From Craterostigma plantagineum (Eukaryota > Streptophyta > Magnoliopsida > Lamiales > Linderniaceae): a stretch of 64,000 nucleotides of DNA. This document shows positions 10,389-20,475 of the stretch, piece by piece (position 1 is the first letter of the stretch; every line of letters begins with the position of its first letter). The DNA lies in NCBI GenBank assembly GCA_027422505.1, contig JAPQWV010000308.1, positions 654,319-718,318 on the forward strand. The letters run 5' to 3'. The notes below the pieces were generated by a model. It did no database searches, had not been told where the DNA came from, and saw only the letters and a list, made by a program, of their open reading frames with translations. The position numbers and the translations under genes are program-made.

Positions 10389-11586
10389 ATGGCGGCCGTG
10401 ACTCGTTTCCTCAGATCCTCATCCTCCACGTTCTCAGTCGCCCAACGGTGTTTGTCCACCGCCGAGCTGAGATCCCAAGATTGCCCTCCGCCGCCCAGCG
10501 TCGATCCCAAGGGCAGAAATGTCCAGTGGGTGTTCTTAGGTTGTCCAGGCGTCGGCAAGGGAACCTACGCCAGCCGTCTCTCGGTTCTCCTCGGCGTTCC
10601 TCACATAGCCACCGGCGATCTCGTCCGACACGAGCTGTCGTCGGCCGGCCCTTTGTCCAAACAAGTACGTGCCCAAATCAATTACACGTTTCTCGGATCT
10701 AATGATATTACGTCATAGAAGGATAGATAGATAGCTGCAGATCCCTATCTTATGGTTTTGTGTGTAAATTTGGGAACTTTATGAACGAGGAGTTCTTTTA
10801 GATTCTGAAGGCTAACTCTTTTTTGCAGCTTGCCGAGATTGTGAACCAGGGAAAATTAGTTTCCGACGAGATAATCATAAATCTACTGTCCAAGAGGCTT
10901 GAATTGGGAGAAGCCAAAGGTGAATCTGGTTTTATACTTGATGGGTTTCCTCGCACAGTTAGGCAAGCAGTGAGTTCTCTTCCCTCTATTGGATTTTGTG
11001 TATTTCTTGTATTTATAAGGACAAGAAGAAGTATCATTAGCTTATGCCTTTTTTGACCTTTTCTTGTCTGAATAGGAAATACTCGATGAGGTAACAGACA
11101 TAGATCTAGTGGTGAATCTGAAGCTCCCAGAAACAGTTCTTGTAGACAAATGCCTCGGGAGAAGAATCTGCGGTGAGTGTGGGAAGAACTTCAACGTAGC
11201 TTCGATCAACCTCAAGGGAGAAAATGGAAATCCCGACGTAGTTATGGCTCCATTGCTCCCACCTTCACAGTGCGTCGATAAGCTCGTAACTCGGGCGGAC
11301 GATACTGAAGGCGTTATAAGGGAGAGGCTTCGCATTTACAACGACAAGGTATGTTATCTGCTCCTCCATATCATACGATCGAAAAAAGGGGATTCTTTTT
11401 TGTCGAATTTTCGTTCTCAATCTGAATCTGATGATGTAATAGAGCCAACCCGTCGAGGATTACTATGGCGAGAAAGGGAAGTTGCTCGAATTTGATCTTC
11501 CCGGGGGAATCCCAGAATCATGGCCGAAACTGTTTGAAGTGTTAAATCTTAATGAGAACGAAGAGCAACGAACTGCTACGGCGTGA
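10389..11586 (+). CDS. Adenylate kinase, organelle-targeted (intact copy)
   Basis: Exons 10389-10664, 10829-10969, 11076-11348 and 11443-11586 give 277 aa. The enzyme converts ATP and AMP to two ADP. The P-loop GCPGVGKGT is at 51-59, followed by the AMP-binding segment [10 protein letters not shown] and the core motif [14 protein letters not shown]. The LID region carries [11 protein letters not shown], a cysteine pair typical of long-form kinases. The first 40 residues are rich in Ser and Arg with few acids, which suggests a chloroplast or mitochondrial transit peptide. The overall wording matches the plant chloroplast/mitochondrial type. A truncated second copy lies at 15521-16527. Confidence 0.93.
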
Positions 11587-12155
11587 CAGAAAAGGTGACT
11601 TAAAGCTTGCCTTTAGCGAATACTCCAATAATTCATTCTTTCCCTGCCATTTTTGCGATAATAAGAGAACAGAACGATGTGGTTCTTACATCTTTTTCGT
11701 TGGTTGCAATACTTGTTTAGTTGAGTAAGCGACGCAGTGAGGTTCGTTCACGTTTAAATTATCTCTCTTTATTCATTGTTTTGCTATCATTCGCTGGTTC
11801 TCAGCGGGCATGGTATAACTTGTAGTAATAACATTTTTGTTCGATCATTCCAATAACCATCTATGATTCTTCGAGTTTTAGATGCAATGACATGTCTTGA
11901 GCAGTTGAAATGACCAAATGTCTGAAGAGATGACTTCATGCGACGAAGATAGATTATAGAAGGACATATGGGAAGTCTCAGACTGATTTATTACAATATC
12001 TGCAGCATATGACTAAGAAGGGAAGTAGTTATCCATTTTTTATCAGTCTCACCACTCATTTCTGTCCCTGTGATTAAGGTTAGAAGCAAGAGAAAACAAT
12101 GGATTGAGTTGAGCTGTACATGAGAAATATAGAAAATAGTAAGAAGGGGAAAAAC
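11587..12155. other. Convergent 3' spacer between adenylate kinase and GST
   Basis: The two genes converge here. The stretch holds both 3' UTRs and no further gene. Its counterpart in copy B is 16528-17116 and differs by small indels. Confidence 0.6.
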
Positions 12156-13525
12156 CTAAAGGCTAGAGTGAGTGGGTACCATGAAACGAGCTTTGTACAT
12201 TGGGATCATTATTGCAGGGTTGCACTTAGTTGGCTTGAAAGCTTCGAGCTCGTTGATTGCCTCGATGTACGCAGTTAGTTTAGGTCGGCCCACCGTAATG
12301 TCGCGGTCCCACACTTGCTTGGCGAAAATATGAAACCTGTCAATAAACGGAGCGTACACAGCATCGACCTGCGCCCAAAAGCAAGTCGAACATTGGGAAA
12401 AAAAAAAGCGAACGATCGATTGTCGAAGTATTCAGACGAACTTTACTTGGCTGAATTTCCCGAGGAAGAAGGGGCCATCGTCGATCTTGCCGAGCAAACC
12501 CTCCAAGCGATCGAACTCGGGGCCCGCAAATCCCAACGGATCCTCTTCCTTGAACGACCCGAAAAACACCTTCAAGAACTCGTCCGAGCGCTCAATCAGC
12601 TCTACCGCAAACTCTTTCTTCTCGGGATCCTACAAATATATTTTCTGACAAATAAAATCTACGACTAAGCTCGACGCTCGAGGAGAAGAAAAAAAAACCG
12701 CGAATCTTACGTGGGGCGACAATGATGGCCCTTTGAAATTTGCGTCCAAGTACTTGACCAAATCCAAGCTCTCTCCAATGATCTTACCATTGTGCTCTAA
12801 TGCAGGGACCTAAAGATAACCATAGCCATACTCATGATTCAGTCAAAAAACAATATATATGAAACTTTTAAGGAGTTTTCCGCGTCCAACTCTAGCCCAA
12901 GCTTATATAAGCTTATAGGGTTTCTCTCTAAGACCAATTGACAATAGAAGGAGTCGGTTCGCAAGCTTATAAGGAGCTCTAAATTTTACTAATTCGAGCG
13001 TTAGTCGATTACTAACCTTATTTTCGGGATAGACTTTCTCCTTGTACCAAGTTGGCCTGTCCGCAAGGTCGATGGGAACGAGTTTTATCTCGTCGTATAG
13101 GCCCTAAAAGGAGAAGAGAGTAAAACAACAAATCATATATATGCATGCCCTCGTTTTGCAATGATCTAACTAATGAGATGAACACCTTGAAGTTTCGGAC
13201 GATCCAAGTGCGCTGAGCGAAGGGGCACTCTTTGTTCATATAAAGCCTATAAATCGCGAGAAAAATATACGATTAAAATAGAGGTAATGGGCGGGTTTTC
13301 GATGGGCGAAAGAGGTCCAAAAAAATACCTCGTCGTTCCGTCGAAGAGGGGCGGCGGTTCGGACTTGGAAGTCAAATTTGGAGGAAGAACTTCTCTTACA
13401 GCACTGCAATATAACGTTGTAATAATTTGGGGGCATAATCACATTTAATTATTAGTTAATAAAGAAAGCACCATGCAAGTAAAGAAAAGAGTACAATGAA
13501 GAACATACGTGGCAGCCATGAGCAT
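12156..13525 (-). CDS. Glutathione S-transferase, lambda class (copy A)
   Basis: Seven exons on the minus strand (13509-13525, 13329-13403, 13186-13246, 13017-13103, 12711-12809, 12447-12629, 12156-12368) encode 244 aa. Lambda GSTs are plant thiol transferases that use an active-site cysteine, here in CPFAQR (Cys38), to reduce glutathione conjugates such as those of flavonols. The N-terminal thioredoxin fold reads PPPLFDGTTRLYMN, then VYPENKVPALEHNGKIIGESLDL (the conserved cis-Pro and Ser of the glutathione site). The C-terminal helical domain contains GPFFLGKFSQVDAVYAPFIDRF. Copy B has one more intron: at the matching point here exon sequence GAG is joined directly to GCA. The last residues differ from copy B by a three-codon indel. 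Confidence 0.94.
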
Positions 13526-13914
13526 AACGTACTTGCGACGACGAAGCTGAGAAAATTCCTGAGATTTTCTGTGAAGAGAAAAAGCTTCTTCGTTCTCTAT
13601 GGCCTTTGAAACATGTAGGTGAAAGAAACAGGCATTATATCAAAGGCAAAGTCAGCGGTCGCCTACTGTAATATTTTATGGTGGATGCATGCGATTATTG
13701 GTTGATTATTCGCGTGATTATAAAAAGTATGCGAATTGATTGGTTTCATTTCAACGGTTCGTTTTTAGGTGATGAAAAGTCAAGATCGACGGCCTAAGGA
13801 GTAATAATACAATACACAATGCATTTTTTATCCATCCAAGAAATTACTTTCTAGATGAATCCAAGTTCAACGTGATGTGAACGTTTTTTCCTTGTGTTAA
13901 ATGTAATAATAATA
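13526..13914 (-). promoter_or_regulatory. GST copy A upstream region
   Basis: Upstream DNA of the minus-strand GST, conserved with 18652-19020 in copy B, which marks it as inside the duplicated unit. No specific motif is claimed. Confidence 0.5.
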
Positions 13915-13923
13915 CTGATTTGA

Positions 13924-14283
13924 TGGATCAGACTCCTGTCTCACTTTTTTGTGACACCTTTTGTGTCACTTTTCGAAAACATCAACATTATTCCGATTAG
14001 TGTTAGAACATCCGTAAATGACATTATATCATAAATAATATTATATCAAATACTAAACCACAAAAAAATTATATAAAACCTATAATTATGACAGAGAAAA
14101 ATATATGATATATTGAAAAGTACGATGGAAAATGTACATTATATTGATTTTTAGTGTTTTAGCGTTTGATATAATAGTATTTATGGTATAATATCCTTTA
14201 CGTGTGTTTTAACACTAATCGAAACAATGTTTAGTAATGTTTTTGAAAAGTGGCACAACAAAGTGGGACAGAGGATCTGATCC
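13924..14283. mobile_element. Mutator-like MITE present only in copy A
   Basis: About 360 bp with inverted ends (left TGGATCAGACTCCTGTCTCACTT; right, inverted, GGATCAGATCCTCTGTCCCAC). The similarity continues inward past CGATTAGTGTT. It is flanked by the imperfect 9-bp direct repeat CTGATTTGA/CTGATGTGA (13915-13923, 14284-14292), the target length of Mutator-like elements. The matching place in copy B lacks it. Confidence 0.72.
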
Positions 14284-14385
14284 CTGATGTGAACGTCGGG
14301 TTAAGATGATTAGGTCCTAACGATGGATTTATACGCAATATGAAATACTAAATTCTCTAGTCAATGAATAGGAACGTTATTACAA

Positions 14386-14670
14386 CTCACTACTTTACGC
14401 ACGCTCATGCGTTGCTTAAAAATATATTATATTTATGTTACATTAATTTTAAAAATTAAATATTTAATAGATGACATGTAGTTGTTATTAAACATATAAA
14501 ATGAAAACTAATGTGTAGAGGTATAATTGCAATAACTAAAAAATTTAAGAAGTGAAACGCTAAAGTATTAAATAATTTAAACTAAATAGAGGGACTAAAA
14601 ATTGCAAATAAAATGACAGATCAAATTGACAGTTTTTAACCGTCATAGCCTCTTTATATAATAGAATAGA
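14386..14670 (-). mobile_element. Helitron-like non-autonomous element, copy A only
   Basis: Read on the minus strand it starts TCTATTCTATTATATAAAG and ends with a small hairpin (ACGCATGAGCGT) shortly before GTAGT, close to the Helitron pattern TC...hairpin...CTAG. Copy B joins the flanks directly (ATTACAAGGAATACAA), so the insertion is real; the class is less sure because the 3' end is not a perfect CTAG. Confidence 0.5.
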
Positions 14671-14742
14671 TGAATACAACGAAGGATTCACAAATATTCC
14701 AAGAAAAAAAGGTAAAGAAATAAAAAAACAAACAATCTTTAT

Positions 14743-14778
14743 TCAATAGCTCGCGCTGCTGCGAACGCCTTCGCCGCC
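14743..14778 (-). pseudogene. Fragment of PP2C last exon (12 codons)
   Basis: The minus strand reads [11 protein letters not shown] and a stop, matching the end of the PP2C at 20476 with one substitution (SSASY for SSTSY). It marks the right breakpoint of copy A inside the PP2C gene. Confidence 0.88.
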
Positions 14779-15520
14779 TGTTAGGATCGATTTATGCGTT
14801 TAGAGGGGAGGTAAATAAACGCTTGATGCTTTTTGGTAGTTAACCGATTATGGCTGATATCGGTACTTAATTTTTTCTAAGTGTAACTTGTGCGGAAGCA
14901 AGTCGGTCGGTTTTGAACTAAGACCGATGAAGCATGTGATGTGTTAGTGTGGTGTGTGTGTAAGGAAAACACCAATTTGTTTCTGGAAGTTCGGAGTTAA
15001 ATCTCCTACGTCTCTCCCCTTCTTCCTCGCAAGGAAGGTTCACTAGACTTCAGTTATACACTCACTGTACAGCCTACCCAGCTGCCATCAGCTTAATCTA
15101 GTGAATCCCTAGGCAGTCGTATAATACAATCCACCTACTTTAACAGCTTTTACAGTCCGTCGGAAAAACAACTCACTTACTTACCCAAACCGGTTTTGGT
15201 ATAGTGAGGACACTACTTTCTAATTTCTTTCTTCACTTAGAGTGATTTGAATCTTGTTTGTGATTTCTTGTGGTAGAGTGTCGTACTATCTTCAATGCCT
15301 CTTCTCTGAAATATATACTCAATCTTTGTTGAAGAAGGCCGTTGTGAGTTAGCTCCATATACCGGACTGTGCATTAAATACACTTTACCCAAAATGAGAA
15401 CTATCCGATCTTCATAACATTTCTTGCCGTACCATTTGCTTTTTCCTATTTAAGCTTTGGTTCCTTCCTTAGCTTTAAATGCTTCCAGAAGTCTTCCGCA
15501 TCCACCATCCACCGTCAAAC
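14779..15520. other. Junction DNA between the two duplicate copies
   Basis: About 742 bp separates the PP2C fragment of copy A from the adenylate kinase fragment of copy B. It matches nothing else in the window and has no long frame. It may be a transposable-element fragment or filler joined in during the duplication; I could not classify it. Confidence 0.6.
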
Positions 15521-16527
15521 GGTTCTCCACGGCGTTCCTCACATAGCCACCGGCGATCTCGTCCGACACGAGCTGTAGTCGGCCGGCCCTTTGTCCAAAC
15601 AAGTACGTGCCCAATTCAGTTACACGTTTCTCGGATCTATTTGATAATATGTCGTCGAAGGATAGGTAGATAGCTGCAGATCCCTATCTTATGATTTCGT
15701 GTGTAAATTTGGGAACTTTATGAACGAGGAGTTCTTTTAGATTCTGAAGGCTAACTCTTTTTTGCAGCTTGCCGAGATTGTGAACCAGGGAAAATTAGTT
15801 TCCGACGAGATAATCATAAATCTACTGTCCAAGAGGCTTGAATTGGGAGAAGCCAAAGGTGAATCTGGTTTTATACTTGATGGGTTTCCTCGCACAGTTA
15901 GGCAAGCAGTGAGTTCTCTTCCCTCTATATTGATTTTGTGTATTTCTTGTATTTATAAGGACACGAAGAAGTATCATTAGCTTATGCCTTTTTTTTTACG
16001 TTTTCTTGTCTGAATAGGAAATACTTGATGAGGTAACGGACATAGATCTAGTGGTGAATCTGAAGCTCCCAGAAACAGTTCTTGTAGACAAATGCCTCGG
16101 GAGAAGAATCTGCGGTGAGTGTGGGAAGAACTTCAACGTAGCTTCGATCAACCTCAAGGGAGAAAATGGAAATCCCGACGTAGTTATGGCTCCATTGCTC
16201 CCACCTTCACAGTGCGATGATAAGCTCGTAACTCGGGCTGACGATACTGAAGGCGTTATAAGGGAAAGGCTTCGCATTTACAACGACAAGGTATGCTATC
16301 TGCTCCTTCCTATCATATGATCGAAAAAGGGGATTCTTTTTTGTTGAATTTTCGGTCTCAATGTGAATCTGATGATGTAATAGAGCCAACCCGTCGAGGA
16401 TTACTATAGCGAGAAAGGGAAGTTGCTCGAATTTGATCTTCCCGGGGGAATCCCAGAATCATGGCCGAAACTGCTTGAAGTACTAAATCTTGATGAGAAC
16501 GACGAGAAACGAATTGCTACGGCGTGA
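15521..16527 (+). pseudogene. Adenylate kinase, 5'-truncated copy B
   Basis: The copy begins inside exon 1 (homology from 15521) and so lacks the start codon, transit peptide and P-loop. The exon 1 remnant carries an in-frame TAG at 15576-15578, where the intact gene has TCG. Exons 2-4 (15768-15908, 16018-16290, 16384-16527) keep length, phase and splice sites and differ by only a few substitutions, ending LLEVLNLDENDEKRIATA. Without the P-loop it cannot make an active kinase. The preserved splice sites fit a young duplicate. Confidence 0.92.
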
Positions 16528-17116
16528 CAGAGAAGGTGATTTTAAAGCTTGCCTTTAGCGAATACTCCAATAATTCATTCTTTCCCTGCCATTTTTGCAA
16601 CAATAAGAGAACAGAAGAACGATGTGGTTCTTACATCTTTTTCGTTGGTTGTAATACTTATTTAGTTGCAACGCGGTGAGGTTCCTTCACCTTTAAATTA
16701 TCTTTCTCTTTGTCCATTATTTCGGTCGTTTTTGCAACCATTCGCTGGTTCTCAGCGGAAGATCTTAGCATTTTCGGTTGCGTAGTATGTCTTGTAGTAA
16801 TAACATTTTTGTTCGATCATTCCAATAACCATCTATGATTCTTTGAGTTTTAGGACCAGTTGAGATGACTAAATGTATGAAGAGATGACTTCATGAGATG
16901 AAGATAGATTATAGGACATAATGGAAAGTCTCAGACTGATTTATTACAATATCTGCAGCATATAACGAAGAAGGAAAGTAGTTATCCATTTTTTTATCAG
17001 TCTCATCACTCATTTCTGTCCCTGCGATTTAAGGTTTAAAAGCAAGAAGAAAAAAACAATGGATTGAGTTGAGCAATCTGTCAGAAATATAGAAAATAGT
17101 AAGAAAAGGGAAAATC
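16528..17116. other. Convergent 3' spacer, copy B
   Basis: Counterpart of 11587-12155 with scattered substitutions and indels. No gene is seen. Confidence 0.6.
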
Positions 17117-18651
17117 CTAAAGGCAAGAGCGAGTGGGTACCATGAAACGAGCTTTATACATTGGGACAGGGTCGTACTTAGTTGGCTTGAAAGCTTCGAG
17201 CTCGTTGATTGCCTGGAAAAAGAAATATCATTACATTGAAGTAGAGTTAGGACTTTATTTAGGCAATAAAGATTAAGATTTTAAACTCCATGGATTACCT
17301 CGATGAACGCAGCTAGTTTAGGTCGGCCCACCGTAATGTCGCGGTCCAACACTTGCTTGCCGAAAATATGAAACCTGTCGATAAACGGAGCGTACACAGC
17401 ATCGACCTGCGCGCAAAAGCAAGTCGAACATTGGGGAAAAAAAGCGAACGATCGATGGTCGAAGTATTCAGACAAACTTTACTTGGCTGAATTTCCCGAG
17501 GAAGAAGGGGCCGTCGTCGAACTTTCCAAGCGAACCCTCCAAGCGATCTAACTCGGGGCCCACAAATCCCAACTGATCCTCTTCCTTGAACGACCCGAAA
17601 AACACCTTCAAGAACTCGTCCGAGCGCTCAATCAGATCTACCGCAAATTCTTTCTTCTCGGGATCCTACAAATATGTTTTCCGACGAATAAAATCTACGA
17701 CTAAGCTCGACGCTCGAGAAAAAGAAAATAAAAAACCGCGAATCTTACGTCGGGCGACAATGATGGCCCTTTGAAATTTGCGTCCAAGTACTTGACCAAA
17801 TCCAAGCTCTCTCCAATGATCTTACCATTGTGCTCTAATGCAGGGACCTAAAGATAACCATAGCCATACTCAGATAACCATAGCCATACTCATGATTTAG
17901 TCATATAACAATATGGAACTTTAGGCCACCTCTAGCCCAAACCCATGTAAGCTTGTAGGATTTCACTTTAAAACCAATTGGAAATAAAGGGAGTTAGTTC
18001 ACAAGCTTATAAGGAGCTCTGCATTTTTTCTAATTATCTCATGTGATACTTGAGTTTGACACCCAACAGAACTAATTCGATCAATCAATTTAGTTAGCCG
18101 TCTACTTAGAACATCGTACGACGATTACCAACCTTATTTTCGGGATAAACTTTCTCCTTGTACCAAGTTGGCTTGTCGACAAGGTCGATGGGAACGAGTT
18201 TTATCTCGTCGTATAGGCCCTAAACGGAGAAGAGCAAAAAGAACAAATCATACGTACGCATGCCCTCGTTTTGCAAGGATCTAACTAATGAGTCGATTAT
18301 TAGACGAACACCTTGAAGTTTCGGACGATCCAAGTGCGCTGAGCGAAGGGGCACTCTATGTTCATATAAAGCCTATAAATCACGAGAAAAATATACGATT
18401 AAAATAGAGGTAATGGGCGGGTTTTCGATGGGCGAAAGAGGTCCAAAAAAATACCTCGTCGTTCCGTCGAAGAGGGGCGGCGGTTCGGACTTGGAAGTCA
18501 AATTTGGAGGAAGAACTTCTCTTACAGCACTGCAATATAACGTTGTAATAATTTGGGGGCATAATCACACTTAATTATTAGTTAATAAAGAAAGCACCAT
18601 GCAAGTAAAGAAAAGAGTAGAATGAAGAACATACGTGGCAGCCATGAGCAT
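17117..18651 (-). CDS. Glutathione S-transferase, lambda class (copy B)
   Basis: Eight minus-strand exons (18635-18651, 18455-18529, 18312-18372, 18133-18219, 17749-17847, 17483-17665, 17299-17406, 17117-17212) encode 241 aa with every junction in phase. It is the paralog of 12156-13525 and should catalyse the same cysteine-based thiol transfer; the active site reads CPFAQR. Differences from copy A include MNIEC for MNKEC, SPD for SPH at an exon end and a shorter tail KPTKYDPVPMYKARF. It has an 86-bp intron (17213-17298) after FIEV/AFIE, with GTAATC at the donor and TTTTCCAG at the acceptor, that copy A lacks. The intron between exons 4 and 5 has a 20-bp tandem duplication near 17852. The gene appears functional. 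Confidence 0.94.
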
Positions 18652-20475
18652 AACGTACTTGCGACGACGAAGCTGAGAAAATTCCTGAGATTTTCTGTGA
18701 AGAAAAAAAAGCTTCGTTCTCATATGGTCTTTGAAACCTGTAGGTGAAACTGGCTTTATATAAAAGGCAAACTCAGCGTTCGCCTACTGTAATATTTTAT
18801 TTTACATTGGATGCATTTGATTGTTGGTTGATTATTCGCGTTACGAATTGATTGGTTTTCATTTCAACGGTTCGTTTTAGGTGATGAAAAGTCAAGATCG
18901 ACGGCCTAAGGAGTAATAAATAATAAACAATACGATACAATCCAATGCATTTTTATGCTCCAACAAAATACCTTCTAGATGAATCCAAGTTCAACGTGAT
19001 GTGAACGTTTTCGTTGTGTTAAATGTGTATATGTCGCTCGAGTTTATTTATATGTGGTTTTCCTCTGATTTACATATCCTTTTAGCTCTCTAATTTAATT
19101 TTTAATTAGACGTCGTTTTACAATTCCAATACAAATATTTATCATATTTTCAGTTTTACCCATTTTTTCTATCATTTTCAATATTATAGCTTCCAATAAT
19201 TATATTAACAAATAGAAATGACTTCTCGTATTCTTATTAGAAAAAAATAGAAACGTGAGATTTGAAAATAAATGATCAAACAATTATTAAATAGAATATA
19301 TTAATAGGCTTAAGAGCAATTAATTAGGGATATATTAGACATTTTATTTCTTAATATAAGTGAAAACCTTAAGCTACATGTAAATAAAATCGGAGGGAGT
19401 ACTATAATTTTTGTTATAGTTAAAAGTTTATATTTAATATATGATATTACGATTAAATTTCAAATGGAATGCCTGATATATGTAAAATATTTTTTTTATA
19501 AGATTTAATTAAAATATATCAAAAATTAAAGGAATAAACTATAAATTATACAACAAATTTGACATACCAAATTGGGAGAGGTAAGGTGCTCTCTTAATAT
19601 AAGATATATTGATATATGCGAACGTCGGATTAAGATGGTTAGGTCCTAAGAGCATCTCCAGTCGAACTGCAAAACTCAAAATATGAGGTAAAAACGCTCC
19701 CGTACTTCAAATCAAAACTCAAAATGCGATTTTATGTTTCTCTCTCATCAAACAGACCGAAATATGCTGTTTGCTCCACTAAGATGCGTTTGCTCCTTCC
19801 AAATTTGCATTAAGCTCTTTTCATTCTTTAATTATTAAAGACATCCATATCAGAAATAGAACAAATAAATAACTATATTATAAAGATGCGTGTGGGTCGA
19901 TAGAACAGACGAAGAGAACGACTTTTTCAATTTGTTGGCAAGAACGGTGAAATTAATTATTCTTTTCAATATTGTTTGTCTATGTTTCATTGGTTTTTAT
20001 TTCTAATTAAATTTCCATTGTTGTTTGATTAAATTAGTATGTTAAAAATGTAGGAATCGAATGGTTTCTAATAAAAATATATATTAATAAATATTTTTTC
20101 AATGTTTTTTATATGAAAAAATATTGAGTTTATATTAATTTTGTAAAATTATTATTTTTCAATCGACTTTACTATAAATAATAGTATGACCTAATTAGTA
20201 AAGTTGTAAATTACATGGCTAATATTAAAATCTGGTAGAAAAATATTACACTAATGGTCTTTTGAGTTTGAGAATTGGTTTGCCGGTTGGAGAAGAATTA
20301 CTGCATTATGAGTTTGAGAATGAGTTTTAATTTGAGAATGAGTTTTCCGGTTGGAGATGGTCTAACGGTGGATTTAGACGCATATATGTATAAATTCTCC
20401 AATAAATATGATTATTACAAGGAATACAAGGATTCACAAATGCTTAAAAAAAGGCAAGAAAAACAACTATCTTAT
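18652..20475. other. GST copy B upstream region with insertions
   Basis: The first 370 bp match the GST copy A promoter. About 19028-19612 is AT-rich DNA missing from copy A, probably an insertion of unknown class. Homology resumes at GAACGTCGGATTAAGATGG (19618), is cut again by a MITE (19650-20362) and then runs to the PP2C stop codon. Confidence 0.6.
19650..20362. mobile_element. PIF/Harbinger-like MITE, copy B only
   Basis: The left end is GAGCATCTCCAGTCGAACTG and the right end, inverted, is GACCATCTCCAACCGGAAAAC, the common plant GAGCATCTCCAACC type. TAA stands on both sides (19647-19649, 20363-20365). Copy A has one TAA and no insert at this place (GGTCCTAACGATGG), so the element and its 3-bp target duplication are directly supported. 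Confidence 0.78.

Larger units (their letters stand above)
10583..14778. repeat. Segmental duplication, copy A
   Basis: This stretch matches 15521-20512 in the same order and orientation: the end of adenylate kinase exon 1, the rest of that gene, a complete lambda GST and the last 36 bases of the PP2C coding region. The match starts at GGTTCTCC and ends at CGCCGCC. Copy A has two insertions absent from copy B (13924-14283 and about 14386-14670). Confidence 0.9.
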
